A DNA stretch of 62,447 nucleotides from DASWIG01 sp965371445 (lineage in GTDB: Bacteria; Acidobacteriota; Thermoanaerobaculia; Multivoradales; J023), in contig CBDUYN010000039.1 of assembly GCA_965371445.1 (NCBI GenBank), forward strand, positions 1 through 62,447, given 5' to 3'. Both the position numbers and the translations under genes were made by a program. Shown in pieces: positions 29,487-38,046 of the stretch; the stretch's first letter is position 1; each line of letters starts with the position of its first letter. Under the pieces are notes generated by a model. It did not search any database, was not told the DNA's origin, and saw only the letters and a program-made list of their open reading frames with translations.

Positions 29487-31489
29487 GGAAGGTCGTCGGC
29501 CTTCTGTCGATCGCATTTCTTCTGGCGTCGGCGAGCGCTGCAGCCGTTCCGGGCGGCCGGCTGCTGGAGGTCCAGGACCTCCTGCAAATCGGCGAAGCCG
29601 GCGATCCGCAGCCGAGCCCCGACGGACGCTGGGTCGCCTACACCGTCCGGCGCGCCGTCGAGGAACGCGACACGAATGAAACCCGCATCTGGATGGTCGG
29701 AGCCGAGGGCGGCGACGCCGTACCGATGACCGCACCGGGCGGCGACGCTTATCGTCCGCGCTGGTCTCCCGACGGCCGTCACCTCGCTTTCCTGGCCGAT
29801 CGCGGCAAGAAAAAGACCCAGGTCTACACCCTCTTCCGTCACGGCGGAGAAGCGGTGCGTCTGACCGACGTCGCCCAGGGCATCGAGTCCTTCGAGTACT
29901 CGCCAGACGGCAAGAAGCTCGTCCTCGTGGTCCGCGACGCCGAGCCGGATCCGGCCAAGCAAGCCTGGAAGGACGACACCCCGCGGCCCTGGGTTCTCGA
30001 CCGCCGCCAGTTCAAGACCGACGGCGTCGGTTATCTCGACGAGCGGCGGACCCACCTCTACGTCTTCGACGTGGCGTCGAAGGAGACGAAGCAGATCACC
30101 TCGGGTCCCTACGACGACTCGGAGCCCGCCTTCTCCCCCGACGGACGGTGGATCGTCTTCACCAGCAACCGCACCCCGGACCCCGACGCCAACTACAACA
30201 CCGACCTCTGGGTGGTTGCCGCCGCCAGCGGCGAGCCGCGTCGCCTGACGAGCAATCCCGGCATCGACGCCACTCCCGCCTGGAGCGCCGACGGCGAACG
30301 GATCGTCTACCTGGCGACGAAGGACATGCCGGTCGCCCACTATGCCGTCTCCTACCTGGCGACGGTTTCCGCCACGGGCGCCGACGAGCGGCTGCTCCGC
30401 GAGGAGATCGACCGCAACGTCTTCGACCCGCGTTTCTCGGCCGACGGCCGCTTCGTCTACTTCGTCCTGGAGGACGACGGCGAGCAGGTCCTCTCCCGTC
30501 TTCCGTCGTCCGGGGTCGGCGATCTGGAACGTCTGGTCGGAGGCCGTGACGTCGTCACCGGCTTTGCCCTGGGTCCGGAGAAGACCCTGACCCTGACGGT
30601 GAGCCGTCCTCATCTGCCGACCGAGGTCTTCCGGTTCCGGGAAGGCGAGTTGGAGCAGTTGAGCCACACGAACGCGGCGCTCCTCGGCGAGCTTCAGCTG
30701 GGAGAGGTCGAGGAGGTGCGCTTCAAGAGCCGGGACGGCACGTCGATCGAGGGTTTCCTCGTCAAGCCCCCCGACTTCGGGCCTGGACGTCGTTATCCGA
30801 CGCTGCTCCGCATGCATGGCGGCCCCATGGGCCAGTACGACGGGCGTTTCGACTTCGAGAAGCAGCTTTTTGCCGCCCACGGCTACGTCGTCGTGATGCC
30901 CAACCCGAGGGGCTCCTCGGGCTACGGCCAGGAGTTTGGCCTCGCCATCTGGCAGGCCTGGGGCGAGGACGACTACGAAGACGTCATGGCGGCGGTCGAC
31001 GACGCCGTGGAGCGCGGCTACGCCGATCCCGAGCGTCTCGGGGTCGGCGGGCACTCCTACGGCGGCATGATGACCAACCACGTCATCACCAAGACCGGAC
31101 GCTTCCAGGCGGCGATCACCGAAGCGGGCGCCACCCTCTACGTCTCGAACTTCGGCCACGATCAGTACCAGCGCTGGTGGGAGGGAGAGCTGGGCCTGCC
31201 GTGGAAGGACCGGGAGCTGTGGGAGAAGCTCTCGCCCTTCAACCGGGTCGAGCACGTCACCACACCGACGCTCGTCGTCTGCGGCGAGAAGGATTGGAAC
31301 GTCCCGGTGATCAACTCGGAGCAGCTCTACCAGGCGCTGAAGCGGCTGGGGATCGACACCCGGCTGGTGGTCTATCCGGGCGAGAGCCACTCGATCGAGC
31401 GCCCTTCCTACCGCATCGACCTCTTCGAGCGTTCCCTCGGCTGGTACGACCGGTATGTGTTGGGCTCCGGGGCTCGAAACGCGGAGTAG
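29483..31489 (+). CDS. Secreted prolyl-oligopeptidase family (S9) peptidase
   Basis: 668 aa from ATG 29483, chosen because it makes an ATGA overlap with the Rieske gene and starts a clean signal peptide (VVGLLSIAFLLASASAAAVP). Residues 30-400 form a WD40-like/TolB propeller (PSPDGRWVAYTVRR, RPRWSPDGRHLAFLAD, PAFSPDGRWIVFTSNR). The C-terminal alpha/beta hydrolase has the nucleophile in GVGGHSYGGMMTN, Asp in CGEKDWNVP and His in YPGESHSIERP. Enzymes of this class cleave short peptides or acyl-amino acids from the N-terminus. Translational coupling to an oxygenase is unusual and suggests that the pathway substrate may be released from a peptide or amide. Confidence 0.92.
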   Translation: MRKVVGLLSIAFLLASASAAAVPGGRLLEVQDLLQIGEAGDPQPSPDGRWVAYTVRRAVEERDTNETRIWMVGAEGGDAVPMTAPGGDAYRPRWSPDGRHLAFLADRGKKKTQVYTLFRHGGEAVRLTDVAQGIESFEYSPDGKKLVLVVRDAEPDPAKQAWKDDTPRPWVLDRRQFKTDGVGYLDERRTHLYVFDVASKETKQITSGPYDDSEPAFSPDGRWIVFTSNRTPDPDANYNTDLWVVAAASGEPRRLTSNPGIDATPAWSADGERIVYLATKDMPVAHYAVSYLATVSATGADERLLREEIDRNVFDPRFSADGRFVYFVLEDDGEQVLSRLPSSGVGDLERLVGGRDVVTGFALGPEKTLTLTVSRPHLPTEVFRFREGELEQLSHTNAALLGELQLGEVEEVRFKSRDGTSIEGFLVKPPDFGPGRRYPTLLRMHGGPMGQYDGRFDFEKQLFAAHGYVVVMPNPRGSSGYGQEFGLAIWQAWGEDDYEDVMAAVDDAVERGYADPERLGVGGHSYGGMMTNHVITKTGRFQAAITEAGATLYVSNFGHDQYQRWWEGELGLPWKDRELWEKLSPFNRVEHVTTPTLVVCGEKDWNVPVINSEQLYQALKRLGIDTRLVVYPGESHSIERPSYRIDLFERSLGWYDRYVLGSGARNAE

Positions 31490-31496
31490 AGCGGCG

Positions 31497-31796
31497 CTAG
31501 CCGAGCTTCTCCTCGACGCTCCGCACCTTCTCCGCCGCGCTCTGCTCGCGGTCGGTCCGCGTCGAGACCTTGATCGTCGTCGCGATCCGCGGCGCCCCCA
31601 TCTCGTGGACCACCTTGTGGCAACGCTTGACGGCGGCGAAGATCTCGTCCCATTCGCCTTCGATCGTCGTCCCGAAGGCGTGGAGCGTCGTCTTGACGTC
31701 GTATTCCTCGAAGACTCTGTGGCAGGCGGCGACGTAGCTCGAAACCGAGACCCCGACGCCGAGTGGAACCACGCTCAAATCGATCATCGTTTTCAT
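31497..31796 (-). CDS. MTH1187 family thiamine-binding protein (DUF77)
   Basis: About 99 aa with a ferredoxin-like fold sequence: MIDLSVVPLGVGVSVSSYVA, then LHAFGTTIEGEWDEIFAAVK and RIATTIKVSTRTDREQS. These match the YqgV/MTH1187 family, whose members bind thiamine or its precursor. ATG 31796 is used; an ATG three codons later is nearly as good and no strong ribosome binding site decides between them. The gene is convergent with the S9 peptidase, 7 bp apart. No thiamine genes are nearby. Confidence 0.82.
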   Translation of the reverse strand: MKTMIDLSVVPLGVGVSVSSYVAACHRVFEEYDVKTTLHAFGTTIEGEWDEIFAAVKRCHKVVHEMGAPRIATTIKVSTRTDREQSAAEKVRSVEEKLG

Positions 31797-31892
31797 TTCG
31801 AATCCGTTCGTAGATCGTGGCGACCGCCGGAGGGTCGAGCCCGGCGGCGGCACGCGCCTCGCAACACGGGCCGTCCTCTTCGCTTTGTCTCC

Positions 31893-33509
31893 TTACTGGA
31901 AGCGCTCCTGAAGGCGTTTCAAGCGTCCCTCCATGACCTCCCGCACCGCCGGATCGCTCGTCGCGGCGATGGCCTGGTCGTAGAGCTCCATGCCGCGCTC
32001 GGAGTCGCCTTGCGCGAAAGCTTCGTGCGCGCCGTGCAGGAGCCTGGCTTGCTCGATTTCCTCGCGCGCCGCCGCCAACTTCTGCTCGTCGACCCGGCCG
32101 GCCAGCGAAGTCTCGACGACCCGGTGGGCGGCCTCGAAAGAGGCGCGGCGCAGATGTAGCCTCACCAGGTTCATGGCGATGTCGCCACGCTCCGGCAAGA
32201 AGTTGAGGGCTTTCTCCAGGGCCGCAACACCGGGGCCCGGATCGACGCCCTCGTCGAGGAGGTGAGCAGCTCCCAAGAGAGCCCAGCCCTCACCGAAGCC
32301 CGGATCGAGCTCGGTCACCGCGGCAAAAGCCTCACGCGCCGTCGTGGCGAGCTCGGGCTCGCCGCCGCTCGCCAGGCGCTCGAGCAGGTGACGTCCGTAG
32401 AGCAGGTAGGTCAAGGGAGCCGTCGAGCCGCGCTCGATGGCGTCCTGGTAGAAAAACTCCGCTTCCTCGAAGCGCTTCTCCAGGTCGAGGACGTAGCCCA
32501 TACCGGCGTGAGCCTCGGGATGGTCCGGGGCGAAGTCGAAAGCCCGCCGGAAATGCCACCGCGCCTCGGCAGGGCGCTTCATGTGCGCCAGCAGGTCTCC
32601 GAGGTGAAAGAGGACGTCGCTCGGCGCCGCGGCTGAAAGGCGCGACCGCCCGGCGCCGAGGTCTTCGACCCGCAGGCTTGCCTGCGGAAACTCTCCCGCC
32701 GTCACGTAGGCGCGCAGGAGCTCTTCCATCCGTCCCAGGCGAATGTCGAAGGCCTCTTCGAAAGCTTTGTCCGCGTCCTCGCCGTCGCGCAGCAAGAGGA
32801 AGAAGTCCGCCATCTGGTCAAGCCGCTCGGCGTCGCCGGAGAAGAGGTAGTGGACCAGCGCCCAGGAGACCGCATAGAAGCGTCCCGCCTTCTCGCCCTC
32901 CCGGTACGACGCGGATTTGCGGGTCACCTCCAAGACCTCGTCGAGGGCGATCTCGCCGTCCTTTCTGAGCCAGCGGACGTGACGCTCGGCCGGGCGTCCG
33001 ACGTGGACCACGCCGTCCTCGACGGCGAACGTCGAGTAGTACTCGGCCAGCCCTTCGTTGAACCAGAGCGGCACGCGCGGGAAGTTGTGGCGTAGAAAGT
33101 AGTGGACGTACTCGTGGTAGATGACGGCGAAAGAGCCGACGAGGCGCTCGGTGTCGGCGTCGAGGGTGAGGTAGTTGCCGTCGGGGTGGCTCAAGAACTG
33201 CCCCAGGATGCGGGCGTCCCTCGCGTCGGCACGCGACTTGTAGGGCGCATAGGCGGCCGCGTCACGGAAGGCGAGGATCTTGGTCGGCGCCGGCGACTTG
33301 AGCTCCAGCTCCGGAGCCAGCCTGGCGAATACGGCGCGAAAGAGCTCCAAGCTCTCGGCGATCTCGGCGCCGCGCCCGGGATCGGCGTTGGTCCAGATCG
33401 TGAAGTGGGGCGTTTCGACGACGCTCCAGCCGGAGCCGTCGCTCCACTCGGCGCTCGTGACGGAGGGGAAGACGAGGAGAAGGGTGGCGAGGGGGATCAG
33501 GCGTCTCAT
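31893..33509 (-). CDS. Exported gluzincin-like protein with TPR repeats
   Basis: 538 aa. A signal peptide (LIPLATLLLVFPSVTSA) is followed by a DUF1570-like region with VIYHEYVHYFLRHNFPRVPLWFNEGLAEYYSTF. This is HExxH plus a downstream NEGLAE glutamate, the gluzincin zinc site. Residues 300-530 are TPR-like helices (LFHLGDLLAHMKRPAEARWHFRRAF, PEAHAGMGYVLDLEKRFEEAE). The predicted product is an extracytoplasmic metallopeptidase with a protein-binding solenoid; the substrate is unknown. The gene is alone between divergent or convergent neighbours. Confidence 0.82.
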   Translation of the reverse strand: MRRLIPLATLLLVFPSVTSAEWSDGSGWSVVETPHFTIWTNADPGRGAEIAESLELFRAVFARLAPELELKSPAPTKILAFRDAAAYAPYKSRADARDARILGQFLSHPDGNYLTLDADTERLVGSFAVIYHEYVHYFLRHNFPRVPLWFNEGLAEYYSTFAVEDGVVHVGRPAERHVRWLRKDGEIALDEVLEVTRKSASYREGEKAGRFYAVSWALVHYLFSGDAERLDQMADFFLLLRDGEDADKAFEEAFDIRLGRMEELLRAYVTAGEFPQASLRVEDLGAGRSRLSAAAPSDVLFHLGDLLAHMKRPAEARWHFRRAFDFAPDHPEAHAGMGYVLDLEKRFEEAEFFYQDAIERGSTAPLTYLLYGRHLLERLASGGEPELATTAREAFAAVTELDPGFGEGWALLGAAHLLDEGVDPGPGVAALEKALNFLPERGDIAMNLVRLHLRRASFEAAHRVVETSLAGRVDEQKLAAAREEIEQARLLHGAHEAFAQGDSERGMELYDQAIAATSDPAVREVMEGRLKRLQERFQ

Positions 33510-33544
33510 GACAGAGATTGTACCTGATTGCCCGACGACGGACC

Positions 33545-34552
33545 CTACTCCCAGATCGCCACTTCGAACCGGCCGCCCGAGTCGGCGGCGCCACGAAACA
33601 TCCCGTCCGAGTTGAAGACGAGGGCGATCTCACCCGTGTGCGAAACGGCGATCAGCCCGCCATCGCCGGGATCGAGCTTGCCGTGGACGACCTCCTTGGC
33701 CGCCGCCTCGACACCGAGACCCTTATATTCCATGATCGCCGAGACATCGTGCGAGACGTTGTTCCTGATGAACTTCTCGCCCCAGCCGGTGCAGGAGATC
33801 GCCGCCGTCTTGTTGTTGGCGTAGGTGCCGGCACCGATGATCGGGACGTCGCCGACGCGGCCGTAGCGCTTGTTGGTCATGCCACCCGTCGACGTCGCCG
33901 CGGCGAGGTTCCCTTCCCGGTCGAGGGCCACCGCACCGACGGTGCCGTGCTTGTCGTCGCCAACCTCTTCTTCCGCGAGCTTCTTCTGGAGCTGCTCCCA
34001 ACGGCGCTCCGTGAAGTAGTAGTCGCTCTCCACCCGCTCGACGCCCATCTCGTCGGCGAAGACCTCGGCGCCGGCCCCGGTGAAGAAGACGTGAGGCGAC
34101 TCTTCCATCACCTTGCGCGCCAGGGTGATCGGGCTCTTGACCGTCGTCACGCCCGAGATGGCGCCGCAGGAGAGATCGCGGCCGTCCATGATGGCAGCGT
34201 CGAGCTCGTTTCGGCCCTCGTGGGTGAAGACGGCACCCTTGCCGGCGTTGAACAGCGGTACATCCTCGAGGAAGCGCACTACCTCCTCGACGACGTCGAG
34301 CGCCGCGCCGCCGCCGTCGAGCCGGTCGCGTCCGAGCCGCAGCGCTTCTTCGAGCGCGTCGAAGTACTCCTGCTTGCGCTCCTCCTCCATGTCTTTCGGG
34401 ATGACGCCGGCACCGCCGTGGATGGCGAGGGCGTAGTCGAGGCGAGCCGTCTCGGCGGCGGCCTCGGCCGGCGCCGGCTCCTGAGCGGACGGCGGAGCGG
34501 CACAGGCGGCGAGGACGAGGGCAATGGGAACGAGGACGCGAAAAAGCTTCAT
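33545..34552 (-). CDS. Isoaspartyl peptidase/L-asparaginase, lipoprotein
   Basis: 335 aa. The N-terminus is a lipoprotein signal with lipobox LAAC (cysteine near residue 18). The body matches plant-type asparaginases: ALAIHGGAGVIPKDM, FNAGKGAVFTHEG, LDAAIMDG, and the autocleavage site KHGTVGAVALDREGNLAAATSTGG, whose Thr becomes the N-terminal nucleophile of the beta subunit. It hydrolyses L-asparagine and isoaspartyl dipeptides, here probably outside the cytoplasmic membrane. It precedes the peptidase-like gene by 35 bp on the same strand, so the two could be co-transcribed. Confidence 0.92.
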   Translation of the reverse strand: MKLFRVLVPIALVLAACAAPPSAQEPAPAEAAAETARLDYALAIHGGAGVIPKDMEEERKQEYFDALEEALRLGRDRLDGGGAALDVVEEVVRFLEDVPLFNAGKGAVFTHEGRNELDAAIMDGRDLSCGAISGVTTVKSPITLARKVMEESPHVFFTGAGAEVFADEMGVERVESDYYFTERRWEQLQKKLAEEEVGDDKHGTVGAVALDREGNLAAATSTGGMTNKRYGRVGDVPIIGAGTYANNKTAAISCTGWGEKFIRNNVSHDVSAIMEYKGLGVEAAAKEVVHGKLDPGDGGLIAVSHTGEIALVFNSDGMFRGAADSGGRFEVAIWE

Positions 34553-34711
34553 CGGTCTCTCCTCGGCGGGTCGTGGTTCTCGCCGGGCAGTGTCTCCCCC
34601 CCTTGATCCCCCCCGAGGGGGACAGTCTGTCGGAGGACGCCGCAGGGGTCAAGGGCGGCTGTGATACCTTGAGCCGCCGTCCGCAACCTGAAAACGAACT
34701 TTGCGAGCACC

Positions 34712-36475
34712 ATGGCACCCCCAAAGAAGAAAAAGCCCGCCCGACGGAAGAAGAAAAAGGCTCCTGAGCTGAATCTGCCACCCGCCGAGGTTCTCAAACG
34801 CTTCACCGACGGCCCCTTCGACGGCGTCTTCACCGACGGCGCCTGTACCGGCAACCCCGGGCCCGGCGGCTGGGGCTTCGTCTGGGTCGAGAACAACGAG
34901 GTCCGTGCCCAGGCCTATGGCGACGCGCCGCGGACCACGAACAACCGCATGGAGCTCACAGCGCTCGTCGAGGCCTACAAGCTCCTGCCCAAAGACGCCG
35001 AGGTCGACCTCTACAGCGACTCGGACCTCTGCGTCCGGACGCTCAACGAATGGGCCGAGTCCTGGCGCCGCCGGGGCTGGAAGCGAAAGACCGGTCCCGT
35101 CGAGAACCTGGACCTCGTCCAGGAGGCCTACGAGCTGCACCGTCTCCATCCGCGCTGCTCGCTCCAGTGGATCAAGGCGCACAACGGCTCGCGCTGGAAC
35201 GAGTACGCCGACTCCCTCGCCACCGTCTACGTACGCGGCGACGCCCCCGCGACCTTCGCGCCCGAGGAATCGCCGAAAGCCGGCGACGGCCTCGACGTCG
35301 GACGGCTCCGCCGGGAGACGCCGGGGTGCGAGAACCGCGTCCACTGGAACAACGCCGGCGCCAGCCTCATGCCCCGGCCGGTGATCGACGCCGTCACGAA
35401 ACACCTGGAGCTCGAGAGCCTCTCCGGCGGCTACGAGGCCGCCGAGGCGCGGCACAAGGCGATCGACGACGCCTACGCCCAGGTCGCCCGGCTCATCGGC
35501 TGCGAGGCGAGAAACGTCGCGATGACGACGAACGCCACCGACGCTTTCGCCCGCACCCTCTCGGCGATCCCCTTCGAGCGCGGCGACGTCCTCTTGACGA
35601 CGCGCGCCGACTACGTCTCGAACCAGATCATGTACCTCTCGCTCGGGCGTCGCTTCGGGATCGAGGTGGTGCGTGCCCCGGATCTGCCGGAGGGCGGCGC
35701 CGATCCCGAAGCTGCGGCGGCGCTGGTGCGCCAACGGCGCCCGAAGCTCGTTTCGATCACCCAGATGCCATCGATGAGCGGCGTCCTCCAAAGCGTGACG
35801 CCGATCGCCGCGGCCTGCCGCGAAGCGGACGTCCCGCTCCTCGTCGACGCCTGCCAGACCGTCGGTCAGCTGCCGCTCGACGTCAAGAAGCTCGGCTGCG
35901 ACTTTTTGGCCGCGCCGGGACGCAAGTTCCTGCGCGGCCCGCGGGGAACGGGCTTCCTCTACGTCTCGGACCGCAGGCTCGCGAAAGGCGCCGTGCCGCT
36001 TCTCGCCGACCTGCGGGGAGTGGACTGGAGCGACGGCGACGAGCTCCGGACTCTGGACACGGCACGGCGCTTCGAGACCTGGGAGCTGTCCTACGCGCTG
36101 GTGCTCGGCCTCGGCGCGGCGGCCCGCTACGCCAACGTGCTCGACGGCAAGCTGGTCAGCCGGCGTTCCCGGGAGCTGGCGGCGGAGCTGCGGCGCCGGC
36201 TCGCCGAGGTCGACGGCGTACGCGTCCTCGACCGCGGTGCCTGGCTCGGTGCCATCGCGACCTTTGCCGTCGACGGCTGGGAGCCGGAGAAGCTCCTTCA
36301 CGAGCTCCGGCGGCGGCGGATCAACGCGTCGATCGCCTACCGTTCCCACGCCCGGCTCGACTTTGCCGACAAGGACGTCGAGTGGGCGCTTCGCTTCTCG
36401 CCCCATTACTACAACACGGAGGGCGAGCTCGGCGTCGTGGTGGGGGCGTTGGCGGAGCTGCAGAGCCAGCGTTGA
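34712..36475 (+). CDS. RNase HI-aminotransferase class V fusion protein
   Basis: A single open frame of 587 codons. Residues 1-30 are basic (runs KKKK, RRKKKK). Residues 37-172 are RNase HI: VFTDGACTGNPGPGGWGF with D42, NNRMELTAL with E81, DLYSDSDL with D103, KAHNGSRWNEYADSLA with H157 and D167. All catalytic carboxylates are therefore present. After a linker, residues 195-587 are a class V PLP aminotransferase/cysteine-desulfurase-like fold: VHWNNAGASLMPRPVI, TTNATDAFARTLSAI, LLVDACQTVGQLPLD, and the PLP lysine K405 in AAPGRKFLRGPRGTGF. No stop or frameshift lies at the junction. The PLP half resembles selenocysteine lyase/isopenicillin-epimerase-like enzymes. I know of no described protein joining these activities. 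Confidence 0.9.
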   Translation: MAPPKKKKPARRKKKKAPELNLPPAEVLKRFTDGPFDGVFTDGACTGNPGPGGWGFVWVENNEVRAQAYGDAPRTTNNRMELTALVEAYKLLPKDAEVDLYSDSDLCVRTLNEWAESWRRRGWKRKTGPVENLDLVQEAYELHRLHPRCSLQWIKAHNGSRWNEYADSLATVYVRGDAPATFAPEESPKAGDGLDVGRLRRETPGCENRVHWNNAGASLMPRPVIDAVTKHLELESLSGGYEAAEARHKAIDDAYAQVARLIGCEARNVAMTTNATDAFARTLSAIPFERGDVLLTTRADYVSNQIMYLSLGRRFGIEVVRAPDLPEGGADPEAAAALVRQRRPKLVSITQMPSMSGVLQSVTPIAAACREADVPLLVDACQTVGQLPLDVKKLGCDFLAAPGRKFLRGPRGTGFLYVSDRRLAKGAVPLLADLRGVDWSDGDELRTLDTARRFETWELSYALVLGLGAAARYANVLDGKLVSRRSRELAAELRRRLAEVDGVRVLDRGAWLGAIATFAVDGWEPEKLLHELRRRRINASIAYRSHARLDFADKDVEWALRFSPHYYNTEGELGVVVGALAELQSQR

Positions 36476-36518
36476 AGCCGTGGTGGTATCCTGGAGGAAA
36501 CCACCGTAGGAGGTCGCC

Positions 36519-37307
36519 ATGAAGCGATGCGTCCGTATCTTCGCCCTTTTGGCCGCCGTCGCCGGCGCCGCCCACGGCTTGTCGTGGCCGGGGATGACGA
36601 CCGGCGGCTGGCGCCGTCCCTCCGAAGACCTGTCGGGCATCGAGCCTGGTTCCGTCTCTTTTACGTCCCTGGCGGTCTATGCCGACCGTTCGGGGGAGTA
36701 CACGTTCTCCGTCGACGCAATCGAGCTCGACGCGGTCCTTTTCGTCTATGCCGGCCGCTTCGATCCCGACCGTCCGCTCGAAGACCTGGTGGCCGGCGGC
36801 ACCGAGATCACCCATCCCCTCGTCGAGGGCGTCATCTACCACCTGGTGACCTCGGGCCGCGGTCCGGACGACCGCGGCGAGTTCCGGGGCCGGCTCGAAG
36901 GCGTGGGCACGAGCCTGCCGGCGGCTTGCTTTATCGGTGACGAGCCCTACTACGACGACGAGATCCCGCTCGGGGCGCAAAGCGTCCAGGGCGGGCTTTT
37001 CTGCATCGTCGTTTTTGCTCGGACGCAAGACGGCACCCGGACTTTTGGCAAGGCGGTAGGCCATCGTAGCGACGACAGCGCGCTCTTCTGGTTTTTCAGC
37101 GTCTCCAACTGGGAGCTCATGATCAAGGTCCTCGACGCTTGCCGGATCAACGACCGCTATTGGGTCTTCATGTCGGCCACCACCAACGTCGAGGTCGACG
37201 TCGAGGTGACGAGCTTCCTCGGCGACTGGGCCTTCAAGACCTACCACAATCCATTGGGGCGAGCGTTCGAGACCGTGACCGACACGGAAGCGTTTCCCTG
37301 TTCGTGA
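36519..37307 (+). CDS. Small secreted protein, PPC-like domain plus shared C-terminal domain
   Basis: 262 aa with a signal peptide (CVRIFALLAAVAGAAHG). Residues 40-140 look like a bacterial pre-peptidase C-type beta sandwich (GEYTFSVDAIELDAVLFVYA). Residues 155-262 (LFWFFSVSNWELMIKVLDAC, NDRYWVFMSATTNVEVDVEV, ETVTDTEAFPC) match the last 110 residues of the sugar dehydrogenase at 11.8 kb. No catalytic motif is visible. GTAGGAGG is 6 bases before ATG 36519. The function is unknown; it could be a binding or attachment protein. Confidence 0.75.
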   Translation: MKRCVRIFALLAAVAGAAHGLSWPGMTTGGWRRPSEDLSGIEPGSVSFTSLAVYADRSGEYTFSVDAIELDAVLFVYAGRFDPDRPLEDLVAGGTEITHPLVEGVIYHLVTSGRGPDDRGEFRGRLEGVGTSLPAACFIGDEPYYDDEIPLGAQSVQGGLFCIVVFARTQDGTRTFGKAVGHRSDDSALFWFFSVSNWELMIKVLDACRINDRYWVFMSATTNVEVDVEVTSFLGDWAFKTYHNPLGRAFETVTDTEAFPCS

Positions 37308-37350
37308 CGGCGGCAGGTGTCTCACACCGGACTTGAGGTAGGATCCCGCC

Positions 37351-37944
37351 ATGGCCTGGATCCGACAGATCTCCGTCGAGGAATCCACGGGCTTCCTCAA
37401 GAAACAGCTCGACGCCGCCATAAAGCGGGCGGGCCGCGTGTGGAACATCGTCCAGGTCATGAGCTTGAACCCACGGTCGATGGACGCCAGCATGAAGCTC
37501 TACGGCGCCCTGATGTTCGGCGACTCCCCGCTCTCGCGGATCCAGCGGGAGATGCTGGCCACGGTGGTCTCCAAGGAGCAGGGCTGCTTCTACTGAACGC
37601 AGTCGCACGCGCACGACCTCCGGGAAGAGGTCGCGAAGACGATCGAGGACGACGAGGAAGCCGACGCCTACGTCCATGCGGTGGCTCGGGACTGGCGCCA
37701 AGCGCCGCTTGACGAGGCCGACCGGGCGCTGTGTGCTTTCGCCGTCAAGCTGACCCGTCAACAGCACGGCATGTCGCCGGAGGACCTCGACGAGCTCCGC
37801 GCCCATGGGTTCGACGACCGGGCCATCCACGACGCCGTCCAGGTGATCGGGTATTTCAACTACGTCACCAAGGTGGCGGACGGCCTGGGGGTGGAGCCCG
37901 AGGACTTTATCCGGCCGTGGGGGATCCGGGAAGAGACCCCTTGA
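37351..37944 (+). CDS. AhpD/carboxymuconolactone-decarboxylase-like selenoprotein (in-frame UGA = Sec82)
   Basis: Two open segments in the same frame (37351-37593 and 37597-37944) are separated only by a TGA at 37594. Read through, they give a 197-aa peroxidase-related AhpD-like protein: VWNIVQVMSLNPRSMDASMK, LMFGDSPLSRIQREMLATVV, then C79-F-Y-[UGA]82-T-Q-S-H86. AhpD enzymes have CxxCxxxH here, so UGA replaces the second redox cysteine exactly. The downstream part continues the fold (LCAFAVKLTRQQHGMSPEDL, IGYFNYVTKVADGLGVEPED). A 7-bp hairpin with a G-containing loop begins 17 bases after the UGA, as in bacterial SECIS elements. The expected function is thiol/selenol-dependent peroxide reduction. 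The alternative is a nonsense mutation, but the rest of the frame is undamaged. Confidence 0.88.
37614..37633 (+). promoter_or_regulatory. Predicted bacterial SECIS hairpin
   Basis: CGACCTC and GAGGTCG form a 7-bp stem closing the loop CGGGAA, with G in the second loop position. The loop starts 25 bases after the last base of the UGA. Bacterial SECIS stems lie immediately 3' of the UGA with the apical loop roughly 16-37 bases away and a G among its first two bases, so this fits SelB recognition. Confidence 0.75.
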
Positions 37945-37965
37945 GGCGTTCGGAGGCGGTCCTCG

Positions 37966-38046
37966 TCAGTCTTTCTCCGGCGGATGGAGCTGCCACAAGA
38001 CGTTGACGATCTTCCACTTGCCGTCGTACTTCGCAGTCGAGCGTTT
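37966..38046 (-). pseudogene. C-terminal remnant of an NTF2-like/lumazine-binding-like gene
   Basis: The minus strand encodes KYDGKWKIVNVLWQLHPPE followed by a stop at 37966. This is the typical last strand of NTF2-like (DUF4440/putative lumazine-binding) proteins. Upstream the reading frame runs straight into a perfect hairpin, and no other part of the gene is present. Confidence 0.55.
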
